DNA of 13,678 nucleotides, from assembly GCA_035532075.1 (NCBI GenBank), contig DATKRV010000001.1, positions 1 through 13,678 on the forward strand, written 5' to 3'. Source of the stretch: CAIVND01 sp035532075 (GTDB taxonomy: Bacteria; Actinomycetota; Acidimicrobiia; Acidimicrobiales; Bog-793). Below, piece by piece: positions 1 through 7,019 of the stretch (positions within the stretch are counted from its first letter, which is position 1; each line of letters begins with the position of its first letter). The notes under the pieces were generated by a model. It was not told the DNA's origin. It worked only from the letters and a program-made list of their open reading frames with translations, and made no database searches. The position numbers and the translations under genes are program-made.

Positions 1-861
1 GTGCACATAGGCAAGGTCGTCATCGGTCTGACACGCGACATAGATGTTGTTGTTTGCCATCAGGGTCGTCACGTCGATGTCTTGTCCACGGCGCTCGCCG
101 CGACGGACAAAGTCATGGAGCACGTAGGGCACCCACTGTGAGCAGAGCTCGATGAATCCCCAGCGGATGTTCGGGTACCTCTCGGCAAGTTTGTGGGTGA
201 GGATGTTCTGGAACGCGGTGATGCCGGGAACCTTGAAACGGAAGATCCCGTTGTCATCGGGAAACTGGTCGTGGATTTCGAAGGTTCCATTTGCTGCATG
301 AACCGTGACGGCCATACCGAGTCGGTTGATCTCTTCGAATATCGGAGTGAAGTAAGGGTCGTTTGGCAGCATGCCGCGCTCGAAGCCCCTCCAGAAGACG
401 CCGGTAGCACCGTTCTCATAGCCAAAGCGGATCTCCTTGATGGCCTCTTCGATGATCATCGTCGGGGGAACGACGACCCAGGAGAAGCGGTCACCGCCCT
501 CCGCGACGCGCTCTGCCATCCAGCGGTTATAGCTGTGACACATCGCGCGTTCAACGTTTGGGCGCTTGGTTACCGGACGGAGGAAGATGGTCGGGAAGAT
601 GACCTGATAGTCGGTCCCGATTTCGTCCATCTGGGCGAGCCTTCCGGAGGTGTCGGCCATCTCCCGCACGGCCTTTATCGCGTCAGTCTCAGAGAATGGG
701 CCTGTGGAGACAAGGCGACCGTCAATCGACCAGAAGTGTGTGTTGCGACCGGCATTGTTGACATCGACGCGCGCCGGACAGAAGTTGACGATGTCCTTGT
801 CGAAGTATTTCCATGTTTCGTCGCTCTCGACGACGTGCGCATCCGCATCAATTGTTGCCAC
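1..861 (-). CDS. Amidohydrolase family protein (PF04909-like), 3' part outside the window
   Basis: Continuous minus-strand reading frame of 287 codons that starts at GTG (861-859) and is still open at the window edge. The start is supported by a strong Shine-Dalgarno (GGGAGGG, plus-strand 866-872) four bases upstream. The N-terminus reads ATIDADAHVVESDETW, the DxDxHVxE opening typical of the amidohydrolase-2 TIM-barrel metal-dependent hydrolases (ACMSD-like group). Later come a VIFPTIFLRP strand region, a long helix around HSYNRWMAERV and VTVHAANGTFEIHD, whose histidine is a likely metal ligand. The usual length is about 350-400 residues, so the last quarter is missing. In actinomycetes such proteins often act in catabolism of aromatic or cyclic compounds as hydrolases or decarboxylases; the substrate cannot be read here. 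The gene stands alone and points away from the esterase operon. Family assignment is good, function open. Confidence 0.8.
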   Translation of the reverse strand, partial: MATIDADAHVVESDETWKYFDKDIVNFCPARVDVNNAGRNTHFWSIDGRLVSTGPFSETDAIKAVREMADTSGRLAQMDEIGTDYQVIFPTIFLRPVTKRPNVERAMCHSYNRWMAERVAEGGDRFSWVVVPPTMIIEEAIKEIRFGYENGATGVFWRGFERGMLPNDPYFTPIFEEINRLGMAVTVHAANGTFEIHDQFPDDNGIFRFKVPGITAFQNILTHKLAERYPNIRWGFIELCSQWVPYVLHDFVRRGERRGQDIDVTTLMANNNIYVACQTDDDLAYVH

Positions 862-903
862 TGAACCCTCCCGGATCTGATAGTTCCTCGAACTTTTTAG
901 CTA

Positions 904-917
904 TTACAGCGATGTAA
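904..917. promoter_or_regulatory. Short palindrome TTACA-N4-TGTAA upstream of the amidohydrolase gene
   Basis: Arms TTACA and TGTAA flank GCGA, about 45 bases upstream of the amidohydrolase start. Half-sites of this size are common for TetR/GntR-type repressors, and catabolic amidohydrolase genes are often controlled by such regulators. The arms are only 5 bp and no regulator gene is in the window, so this is only a candidate. Confidence 0.22.
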
Positions 918-997
918 ATCTCACACCAACACTCGCAGACCAAATTGACCGCAGGGCGCGCTGGCAGCAGTCGCAATCCTAGGACAAAAGTCGATGA

Positions 998-1017
998 CCC
1001 GATGCTCGGGATTTTTT
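998..1017 (+). terminator. Rho-independent terminator-like hairpin without an obvious upstream gene
   Basis: CCCGA and TCGGG form a 5-bp stem with a three-base loop (TGC), followed directly by A and six T on the plus strand. This is the classic layout of an intrinsic terminator, though the stem is short. No plus-strand protein gene precedes it in the window. It may end a short RNA, or stop antisense transcription before it reaches the esterase operon. On the minus strand the U-tract would be on the wrong side. Confidence 0.4.
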
Positions 1018-1339
1018 AGAGTCGGGAGAGAGGGATGACGTCAGTTCGGGCGAGTGTCTCCGCGTTTTCCTGTCCCCTTGGTCCCTGTCCCCCTTCGCTG
1101 TCGAGGCTCAGGCCGGCGCGAGAATACCCTGAAAGGGACCCTCTCGAGCTTTGCGATGCGCAGATGGTAGGCAACAACCAGTGACAAGACTGATACCGCC
1201 ACGAGTTTGAACACGGGTGTCTGATCAGGGTTCGGTCGTGTTCTCATGAGATGAGAGTGATCGAACCGATCTGTGTGAGTAACGCTCACCCGAGCGCGAC
1301 CGCGCGCGCATCTCGGTGGCAGATTATGTTACGTCACAT

Positions 1340-2245
1340 ATGAAACGAGATCAGCATCTCCAGCGCAGGCGTCTCTCGATTTGCCAGTTGCTCTGCACCC
1401 TCTGTATCGGCGTGTCATTGCCAATCTTTGCACCTGCTGCAACGAGTCAGGCTTCGGCGCTCTCTCCTGATCTAGGACGTTATGTTTCGGTGACCGTCGT
1501 ATCGCCTGCGGTCGGTGGTCGTGTGCCTGTGGATGTGTACCTGCCCCCGGGATATCCGCAGCGAGGAGTTCGCTACCCGGTGCTCTATCTACTGCATGGT
1601 GAGCCAGGAAGTGGACCGCAGATGGCGGCTTCACTGAGATTGAATACCGTTGTCTCAGCGTTGATCGATTCCAGACAGATCAAGCCGATGCTCATTGTCC
1701 TACCGACCGACGGACCCACCGTCAGAACCGATACCGAGTGGATGAACTCCGTGACCGATCCCAAGGCTCAATGGGGGACGTTCATTACCAGCGATCTTGT
1801 TTCGTTCGTCGACCGTCATTACGCGGTATGCCAGTCAAGGACGGCAACCTCCATTGGCGGTGTCTCAATGGGAGCGTTCGGTGCCGTGAATGCTGCGCTT
1901 GATAATCTTGACATTTTCGGCGCAGTGTTGTCTTGGTCTGGATACTTTGTTGCGAACACTCCCAAGGTGAATGGGCCCGAGGGTTCTGTCTCTTGGCGGG
2001 CGGCATCACCGCTCTATTCACTTGCGAAGTTCATTCCTCAATTGAAAAAGACTCCGTTGCGTATCTCCTTCTACATCGCGCCTGCTGATCACCTCGCGTC
2101 TGAGAACATAGCGTTTTCGCGTCTGCTTTCGCGCGAACACCTTCTCTATCGATTTGCTCTCAACAGAGGGCCTCATGAGTATGTCTTGTGGAGAAAGTAT
2201 TTCGGCTCTGAGTTGATCTGGTTATCGAGTGCCGAGCGCTGTTGA
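1340..2245 (+). CDS. Secreted serine esterase, alpha/beta hydrolase (putative esterase family PF00756)
   Basis: From ATG 1340 the product has 301 residues. A basic N-terminus (MKRDQHLQRRR), a hydrophobic stretch of about residues 14-34 and the end ATSQASA give a signal peptide, so the enzyme should act outside the cytoplasm. The alpha/beta-hydrolase marks are YLLHGEPGSG around His86-Gly87 (oxyanion region), the nucleophile elbow GGVSMGAFG with Ser176, and a likely Asp250 (APADH) and His279 (GPHEYVLW) to complete the triad. The family includes esterase D-like enzymes and the antigen 85 mycolyltransferases; this one is closer to general esterases. An in-frame GTG at 1316 would add eight residues; neither start has a clear ribosome site, and ATG gives the better signal peptide. 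It leads a likely operon with a second esterase, a DUF2156 membrane protein and a transporter, so a lipid-linked ester is a reasonable substrate guess. Confidence 0.85.
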   Translation: MKRDQHLQRRRLSICQLLCTLCIGVSLPIFAPAATSQASALSPDLGRYVSVTVVSPAVGGRVPVDVYLPPGYPQRGVRYPVLYLLHGEPGSGPQMAASLRLNTVVSALIDSRQIKPMLIVLPTDGPTVRTDTEWMNSVTDPKAQWGTFITSDLVSFVDRHYAVCQSRTATSIGGVSMGAFGAVNAALDNLDIFGAVLSWSGYFVANTPKVNGPEGSVSWRAASPLYSLAKFIPQLKKTPLRISFYIAPADHLASENIAFSRLLSREHLLYRFALNRGPHEYVLWRKYFGSELIWLSSAERC

Positions 2246-2256
2246 TCGGTTGACTG

Positions 2257-2292
2257 TCGGTGTGCGAAAGGAGCGTGCTTATTGCACACCGA
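2257..2292 (+). promoter_or_regulatory. Perfect 9-bp stem-loop between the two esterase genes
   Basis: TCGGTGTGC (2257-2265) and GCACACCGA (2284-2292) are exact inverted repeats around an 18-base loop, beginning 11 bases after the stop of the first esterase gene. No T-run follows, so it is not a standard terminator. It could stabilise the upstream mRNA, partly attenuate read-through, or be a protein site. The 168-bp gap is the only sizeable gap in the operon. Confidence 0.4.
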
Positions 2293-2413
2293 GCGATCAG
2301 GGCCGAATCACCCTCCTGAGTGACATGCTCCTCGTCGTTCTTGCGTGGTTCAATGGAGGCGTGTACAACGGTGGAGCCATCTGGACGAGCCGGGTTGAAG
2401 GTGATGTTGAGCC

Positions 2414-3382
2414 TTGAAATTCAGGCGTTCGGTTGTCGCATCAATTGGATTTGTAGTGCTTCTGCTTCTTGTCACCGGCATATTCGGGACGATCCGTTAT
2501 ATAGAGACGTTCTGGCTCTACCGAGGTTTTCCAGGCCCGACAGCGCTGAGTTCTGTTGTGGTGCGATCTGGGGATCGCGCGTATCGCGTCAGTGTCTATC
2601 CAGGCTCCATCCAGACCATTTCTGTTCGCAGCCCGGCGCTCGGCAACAAAATGAATCACGTTATCGTCTACCTTCCTCCTCAATACGTCAACTTTCCGGG
2701 AATTCGATATCCGGTTCTGTATCTCCTTCACGGAAATCCAGGTTCGCCGAGTCAATTTGTAAACGTTGGCGATATTGCGGTCACGGCTGACAAATTGATT
2801 GCCGAGCGAAAGATTCGGCCGATGATCATCGTTATGCCCAGTGGTGCGTTCAGTTTCTTTGCTGATGAGGAGTGGGCAAATACGGTAAGGAGGGACAATG
2901 CCTGGGAGACCTTTGTTGCCCGTGATCTTGTTGGGGCAATCCAACATCGGTATCGTACGAAATCGAATGGGAGGAGCCGGGGGATCGGGGGCCTGTCTGA
3001 GGGCGCCTATGGCGCGCTCAATATTGGATTCCATCACGTCGGTGAGTTTGGGCTCATCGAAGGGTGGTCCCCGTACTTTATGGCCGACCGTAATCCGGTA
3101 TTTTTTGGCGACAAGGTAGGTCTATTGCGTTACAACAGTCCCGCTGTCCAGCTACCGATTGTCGCAGCGCAGCTACGCGCGCAGCACACTTATGTCTGGC
3201 TCTACACGGGAACTCGCGATTACACCGTCAGAGGAGCCAAACAGTTCGTCCGCGAGCTTTCTGCTCTGCACGTTGCACATGCCTATTCCATCCATCCCGG
3301 ACGCCATGACTGGCTCTTGTGGCGAACCTGGATGCCTCAGTCGCTTACCGCCGCGTCGAATTATTTCAATGGCCATGCCTGA
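2414..3382 (+). CDS. Membrane-anchored serine esterase, alpha/beta hydrolase (PF00756-like)
   Basis: Translation from TTG 2414 (a GAAGGTGA stretch lies upstream) gives 322 residues. The N-terminus MKFRRSVVASIGFVVLLLL continues into one transmembrane helix or uncleaved signal anchor (about residues 7-28), placing the catalytic domain outside. Hydrolase marks are VLYLLHGNPG with His106-Gly107, the elbow GGLSEGAYG with Ser195, and a likely Asp269 (GTRDY) and His298 (GRHDWLLW). The architecture and the C-terminal H-x-x-(L/V)-L-W-R pattern match the upstream esterase, so the two are probably paralogues that differ in how they are held: one released or exported, one tethered. The stop overlaps the start of the DUF2156 gene by 14 bp, which implies translational coupling and a shared task. 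The substrate is not visible in the sequence; an aminoacylated or other membrane lipid is inference from context. Confidence 0.85.
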   Translation: MKFRRSVVASIGFVVLLLLVTGIFGTIRYIETFWLYRGFPGPTALSSVVVRSGDRAYRVSVYPGSIQTISVRSPALGNKMNHVIVYLPPQYVNFPGIRYPVLYLLHGNPGSPSQFVNVGDIAVTADKLIAERKIRPMIIVMPSGAFSFFADEEWANTVRRDNAWETFVARDLVGAIQHRYRTKSNGRSRGIGGLSEGAYGALNIGFHHVGEFGLIEGWSPYFMADRNPVFFGDKVGLLRYNSPAVQLPIVAAQLRAQHTYVWLYTGTRDYTVRGAKQFVRELSALHVAHAYSIHPGRHDWLLWRTWMPQSLTAASNYFNGHA

Positions 3383-5567
3383 GAGATCTCGAGCGATCGG
3401 CGTCGCACGCTTTGCCGCGTTGTCATTGACAACGATTGTGGTCGTCACTGTCTCTTTCGGTTGGCTCTATCTCCTGCAGGGGCCGACAATGCACTGGCCT
3501 GGACCGCGAGTAAGTGATGCGCTTGTCCTCGATGAACTCGCCGGCCATTCTAGTGTTCCGTTGGTTGTTTTTCTTTTCGCGATCTGTGTTGGAGCATTTG
3601 TCATCGCGGGCCTTGCGAGAACCTTACATTTCGATGGCATACAGATTGCACTTGTAACTGGAGCGATCGCGGCTCTCTGGCTTTATCTGGCATCTTCGAT
3701 TTCGATCTCTGTTGTTCGCCAGGTCCCAATAGACGACGCGTTACGCGCGGCACGTGGCTTGGAGCCGGTCTATCTTGCCGCAGCCTCTGTCGCGATCGCG
3801 ATCGCGATCATGGCAACGCGCCCAACCGGTGAAAATACCCTTACGCGCTTCATTCCGGGTTGTGTGGCACTTCTTGGCATGCTCGATTTCTTGGTCGGGA
3901 CCTTGCCACGGTCTGTCGACTTCAACAGACCAGTGATCGGCATCTTTACCGGTCCTATCTCTCCTGGTGGCCGCACGATCGAGATCACCGTCGGGGTGCT
4001 GTTGATTCTCTGCGCACGGGCGCTCAGTCGACGGAGTAGGCGGGCGGTCTGGTTTGCCGTGTTGTTGACGATCATCTCGTTGGCAACGCGCCTTGTCGAT
4101 GGATTTAGCGTGTCGACCATCATTATCTGCGCGTTGGTCGCCCTGATGTTGCTTACGCGAAGGCATGATTTTGTGCAGTTTGGCGACCCGACGACGCGCT
4201 ACACACCCCTCATCCGATTTGTATCGATGGTGGTGCTGACGATTGTCTACGGAGTTTTTACCCTGTTCATCTATCGCAGTGAGGCCGGCCTGACGTTTCA
4301 TCTCGCCTCGGCGCTCCGTGCGACGCTCCGTGCGTTGGTACTGTCAGCGCCACCGCAGGCGACGCTGCTCTCTGGCGAGTTTGCTAAGTGGTTCCCCTGG
4401 ACACTTCGGCTGATCGTGGGTTCTGGCGCGATTTGGGGGGCTGTGGCCTGGTTTGCACCGTGGCATCAGCGGCTTGAAGATGAAGGCTCCCGGTTTGCCT
4501 ATGCGAGAGAGGTCGTCGGGCGGTGGGGGACGGACTCGCTCGCTCCGTTCACACTGCGAAAAGACAAGGCCCATTTCTTCTTTCCCGAGGACTCTGTCGT
4601 CGCGATTGAAACAACGCTCATCGCATTTCGCGTCCTTCGAGGAGTAGCAATCGTCTCTGGGGATCCAATCGGACCGAAGGGAGGCGAGGTGGCTTCATTG
4701 GCGTCGTTTCTCGAGATGTGCAGTTCCAAAGGGTGGATTGCCGCGATCATCGGAGCCTCCGACCGCTATCTCGCTGGCTACCAAGAACTCGGCCTGCGAA
4801 CGCTCTACCAGGGTGACGAGGCAGTTGTCGATATAGACACCTTTACGCTCGAAGGTGGCGCGATGAAGAGTGTCCGCCAAGCTGCGCAGCGATTGGTACG
4901 CAAGGGTTTCACTGCAGAGCCCCTGCTTGCAAGTCAACTCTCCAAAGATGACCGCGAGGCGCTCACGGCTCTTGAAACACAGTGGTTGGCCGGGCAGCGC
5001 CGCAAGGGGTTCGTGATGGAACTTGACAGCCTGTTTCGTCTCGACGGCGACGAGGAGCTCTTTGTGGTGGGTCGGGGCCCTTCGGGAGAGGTGGTCGGAT
5101 TCCTCGAGATCGCCATCTGTCCGGCGAGTCGGTCGCTCTCGCTCTCATCCATGCCACGCGCCAGCGAGGCACCGAATGGACTCAACGCGTACCTGATTGT
5201 GACTGCAGTGAATTGGGCACGTGAGCATGGATTTGCCGAGCTCTCACTCAATTTTTCGCCTGTCGCGCGACTTCTCACGGGCGATATCACTCCAACACCT
5301 TGGTCAAGAATTGCACGAAGAGTACTGCTTGTCATTAAACGCCTCTTTCACCTTCAGCTTGACAACCTTTATGTGTTCAACCGTCAGTTTCTTCCACGCT
5401 GGCAGCCGCGCTACCTTGTCTTCAAACGGCGCCGCGATCTTGGACGGATCATTCTTGCGGCGATGGCCGCTGAGCGATACCTCCCATTCGCCGATGTCTT
5501 GCGTGGTCGTAACTGGGATGCGCATCCGGTTCGCGCCAAAGTCTCGTATACGAGTCTCCCGGAATAA
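3369..5567 (+). CDS. Polytopic membrane protein with C-terminal DUF2156 aminoacyl-phosphatidylglycerol synthase domain (LysX/MprF-like)
   Basis: From ATG 3369 the protein has 732 residues; ATG 3375 is nearly equivalent. The first 370 residues hold about nine or ten hydrophobic helices. From about residue 375 the DUF2156 domain begins: KDKAHFFFPEDSVVAIE, GVAIVSGDPIGP, LEGGAMKSVRQAAQRLVRKG, PNGLNAYLI, ELSLNFSPVARLL and LDNLYVFNRQFLPRWQPRYLVF are hallmark segments of MprF/LysX catalytic domains. These enzymes move an amino acid from aminoacyl-tRNA onto phosphatidylglycerol or a related lipid at the membrane, which lowers surface charge and protects against cationic peptides and acid. Unlike mycobacterial LysX there is no lysyl-tRNA synthetase domain at the C-terminus, so charged tRNA must come from the cellular pool, and the amino acid cannot be predicted. 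It overlaps the upstream esterase gene and sits 2 bp before the transporter. An in-frame extension back to 3159 lies inside the esterase gene and is rejected. Confidence 0.85.
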   Translation: MAMPERSRAIGVARFAALSLTTIVVVTVSFGWLYLLQGPTMHWPGPRVSDALVLDELAGHSSVPLVVFLFAICVGAFVIAGLARTLHFDGIQIALVTGAIAALWLYLASSISISVVRQVPIDDALRAARGLEPVYLAAASVAIAIAIMATRPTGENTLTRFIPGCVALLGMLDFLVGTLPRSVDFNRPVIGIFTGPISPGGRTIEITVGVLLILCARALSRRSRRAVWFAVLLTIISLATRLVDGFSVSTIIICALVALMLLTRRHDFVQFGDPTTRYTPLIRFVSMVVLTIVYGVFTLFIYRSEAGLTFHLASALRATLRALVLSAPPQATLLSGEFAKWFPWTLRLIVGSGAIWGAVAWFAPWHQRLEDEGSRFAYAREVVGRWGTDSLAPFTLRKDKAHFFFPEDSVVAIETTLIAFRVLRGVAIVSGDPIGPKGGEVASLASFLEMCSSKGWIAAIIGASDRYLAGYQELGLRTLYQGDEAVVDIDTFTLEGGAMKSVRQAAQRLVRKGFTAEPLLASQLSKDDREALTALETQWLAGQRRKGFVMELDSLFRLDGDEELFVVGRGPSGEVVGFLEIAICPASRSLSLSSMPRASEAPNGLNAYLIVTAVNWAREHGFAELSLNFSPVARLLTGDITPTPWSRIARRVLLVIKRLFHLQLDNLYVFNRQFLPRWQPRYLVFKRRRDLGRIILAAMAAERYLPFADVLRGRNWDAHPVRAKVSYTSLPE

Positions 5568-5569
5568 AA

Positions 5570-6376
5570 GTGAAACTTGTTGCTGGTCTCATGGCGGCGC
5601 TGGTGGCCGGGATCTGCTTTAGCTATAGCTATATCGGACAACACCTCGTTGCGGCAAACCTTGAACGGTTCGATCTGCGCCGGCCCTTTGTGAACCTGCG
5701 GCAACTCGTCACAAATTTCCGATGGATGGTGGCTTGGCTGAGTGGCTGGGTCGGTTGGGGGTTCTATATCGTTGCGCTCGCGCTCGCTCCGCTCTCTCTC
5801 GTGCAGGCAATTACGGCGGGAGGCATTGGGATGCTCGCGCTTGCCTCACATTTCTTTATAACGCCCTTACGTGTGCTCGAGCGAAGAGCCGCCTATGTTG
5901 CCACTGCGGGCCTCGTGCTTGTCGCAGCAAGTGTGCGCACGCACAGCCAGAGTCATCCGGTCTCACTGCACGCGCTGGAGTTCACGGTCATCACAGGGCT
6001 TGGAATTGCTTTGTTGTGTGTGCTTGTCTCGAGACGCATCGGACTCGCGATCGCCTCCGGGATCTGTTATGGAGTGGGCGACGTTGCGACAAAGGGGGCA
6101 TTCTCTGGAGTGCCCATTCTTATTGTTTTTGTGGTCGCGGCGTATGTCGCTGGTTTTGCGACGCTGCAATTTGCCTTTCAACGCAGCTCCTTGTTGGTAA
6201 GTGGTGGGTTGTCCTTTCTTTTGTCAAATGTGATCCCACTCGCGTGCGGTGTATTGCTTTTTGGGGAACGACCGCAGGGCACTGCCGTTACGGTCCTTCG
6301 ATATTCTGGTTTTGTGGTCGTCATCCTTGGAGCCGTAGCCATTTCGACAACCGCAAGCTTGAAAGAGGCGCCTTAA
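5570..6376 (+). CDS. DMT/EamA-type membrane transporter
   Basis: GTG 5570 lies two bases after the TAA of the DUF2156 gene; the weak GGA of that gene's end serves as ribosome site. The 268 residues form about nine hydrophobic helices with short loops, beginning MKLVAGLMAALVAGICFSYSYIGQH and ending with LLFGERPQGTAVTVLRYSGFVVVILGAVAIS. The penultimate (F)GE-P motif before the last helix is typical of the drug/metabolite transporter superfamily, and the two-fold repeat of about five helices fits EamA-like carriers. Family members export metabolites, carry nucleotide-sugars or act in lipid-linked export. The tight coupling to a lipid aminoacylation enzyme and two extracytoplasmic esterases suggests it moves either a product of that pathway or a lipid, but this is inference. 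It is the last gene of the operon and is followed by a terminator. Confidence 0.75.
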   Translation: MKLVAGLMAALVAGICFSYSYIGQHLVAANLERFDLRRPFVNLRQLVTNFRWMVAWLSGWVGWGFYIVALALAPLSLVQAITAGGIGMLALASHFFITPLRVLERRAAYVATAGLVLVAASVRTHSQSHPVSLHALEFTVITGLGIALLCVLVSRRIGLAIASGICYGVGDVATKGAFSGVPILIVFVVAAYVAGFATLQFAFQRSSLLVSGGLSFLLSNVIPLACGVLLFGERPQGTAVTVLRYSGFVVVILGAVAISTTASLKEAP

Positions 6377-6385
6377 ACTTGCGCG

Positions 6386-6412
6386 AAAAGCGTTGATTTC
6401 CAGCGCTTTTTT
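6386..6412 (+). terminator. Rho-independent terminator of the esterase-DUF2156-transporter operon
   Basis: AAAAGCGTTG (6386-6395) pairs with CAGCGCTTTT (6401-6410), ten base pairs with one G-T pair, around the loop ATTTC. Two more T follow the eight-base stem foot and T-rich sequence continues. It starts ten bases after the stop codon of the transporter gene. The A-run on the 5' side would allow use in both directions. Confidence 0.75.
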
Positions 6413-6460
6413 AAATTTTGGAATTTCTGTCTTTCGCTTGCCAGGTTTTCAGGCAACAAT

Positions 6461-6844
6461 ATGCGCATGCCTTATGGAGAGACTGGTGAACGGCCCTGGG
6501 GTACCTACTTCGTGCTTGATGACGAACCTGGTCACAAGGTCAAGCGGATCTCGGTTGACGCGGGAAAACGCCTTAGTTATCAGTTCCATGAGTATCGCTC
6601 CGAGCACTGGTTCATCACCGCCGGTCAGGCTCGAGTGATTCTCGACGGCGTCGAGCATGCGCTCTGCCCTGGCGAATCGATCGACGTGCCGCGTCGGGCG
6701 AAACACCGGATCGAGAATCCCGGACCCGATCAGCTGATCTTCGTCGAGGTTCAATATGGTGAATATTTTGGCGAGGATGACATCATCAGGCTCGATGATG
6801 ACTTTGGTAGGGCCGATGTCCGGGTGGGCTACACCGAGGTCTGA
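6461..6844 (+). CDS. Stand-alone cupin of the mannose-6-phosphate isomerase type II (ManC C-terminal) family
   Basis: The 127-residue product begins MRMPYGETGERPWGTYFVL and carries the whole signature of the C-terminal cupin of ManC/phosphomannose isomerases: RPWG-x-Y, V-x-x-G-x-x-L-S-Y-Q-x-H around residues 32-43, HWFITAGQARVILDG, the PGESIDVPRRAKHRIENPG block and EVQYGEYFGEDDIIRLDDDFGR. Such domains isomerise mannose-6-phosphate and fructose-6-phosphate when fused to GDP-mannose pyrophosphorylase; short free-standing copies are common in actinomycetes and their role is less certain, though nucleotide-sugar or cell-envelope sugar supply is the usual guess. The expected histidine and glutamate metal ligands (QFHEYRSEHW, H in RAKHRI) are present. 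No good ribosome site precedes ATG 6461, and a second ATG lies at 6467. It is separated from the upstream operon by a terminator and ends just before the island edge. Confidence 0.85.
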   Translation: MRMPYGETGERPWGTYFVLDDEPGHKVKRISVDAGKRLSYQFHEYRSEHWFITAGQARVILDGVEHALCPGESIDVPRRAKHRIENPGPDQLIFVEVQYGEYFGEDDIIRLDDDFGRADVRVGYTEV

Positions 6845-6860
6845 CCACCGAGGCAAATCC

Positions 6861-6893
6861 GTGTGGGCGAGAGGAGTTGGACCTCCGCCCCCG
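6861..6893. repeat. Distal att site: degenerate copy of the tRNA-Leu 3' end
   Basis: The first 15 bases (GTGTGGGCGAGAGGA) are identical to 13201-13215, and 30 of 33 positions match overall. Beyond this, weaker gapped similarity continues for about 12 bases. Two of the three differences fall in the T-loop (TTCAAAT in the tRNA, TCCAACT here) and none in the acceptor stem. A displaced tRNA end under no selection would drift in this way. The repeat starts 16 bases after the cupin stop codon. Confidence 0.75.
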
Positions 6894-7017
6894 CAAGGAC
6901 TGGAGCTGGCACAACTGGAGTGACTTCCAGGGCAAGAAGGCCGATGTGGAGCGCCCACATGGACCGGTCATTTCGTTCCGCGGCGATGAGGGCACCGAGG
7001 TCGTAGTCGACTCCAGA
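6886..7017 (-). pseudogene. vapC-type PIN-domain toxin, N-terminal fragment cut at the att site
   Basis: Downstream of the vapB gene the minus strand encodes SGVDYDLGALIAAERND and then RSMWALHIGLLALEVTPVVPAPVLAGA, the start of a VapC PIN toxin including the first acidic residue (YD) and the ALIAAE glutamate. Homology ends after PAPVLA, where the tRNA-derived att sequence begins, and the frame closes at 6829. The remaining 80 or so residues, with the other acidic metal ligands, are missing, so no ribonuclease activity is possible. The expected start codon after the vapB stop is also absent (ATAAAGTCTGGA, no ATG/GTG/TTG in frame). I therefore call it a broken toxin, probably lost when the island edge formed. 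Confidence 0.65.
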
Positions 7018-7019
7018 CT

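Larger units (their letters stand above)
862..1315. other. Gene-poor intergenic stretch between divergent genes
   Basis: These 454 bases separate the minus-strand amidohydrolase from the plus-strand esterase operon and should hold both promoters. I see the ribosome site of the amidohydrolase (866-872), a short palindrome (904-917) and a plus-strand terminator-like hairpin (998-1017). A minus-strand reading frame of 68-82 codons (1041 to 1247 or 1289) has one hydrophobic segment but no ribosome site and a low-complexity arginine-rich end, so I do not call it a gene. No convincing -35/-10 pair stands out on either strand. Confidence 0.5.

Noticed and set aside
193..864. Plus-strand reading frame of 223 codons opposite the amidohydrolase
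   Set aside because: It is the antisense of the amidohydrolase frame, has no family features or ribosome site, and the minus-strand protein has clear family motifs and a strong ribosome site.
1034..1041. TGACGTCA palindrome as a regulatory site
   Set aside because: A single 8-bp palindrome is expected by chance in a window of this size and has no second copy nearby.
1041..1289. Minus-strand frame of 68-82 codons with one hydrophobic segment
   Set aside because: There is no ribosome site, and the low-complexity basic end follows short GGGACAGG-like DNA repeats; it remains possible but unsupported.
3159..3368. 70-residue N-terminal extension of the DUF2156 protein
   Set aside because: It lies within the esterase gene in another frame, is not hydrophobic and has no family match; the start at 3369 next to the esterase stop is natural.
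3741..4301. Minus-strand frame of 186 codons inside the DUF2156 gene
   Set aside because: The composition (rich in Arg, Gln, Asp, His) is typical of the antisense of a hydrophobic coding region.
6438..6456. Hairpin TTGCC...GGCAA just before the cupin start as a riboregulator
   Set aside because: The stem has only 5 bp and a nine-base loop, and no other riboswitch-like structure surrounds it.
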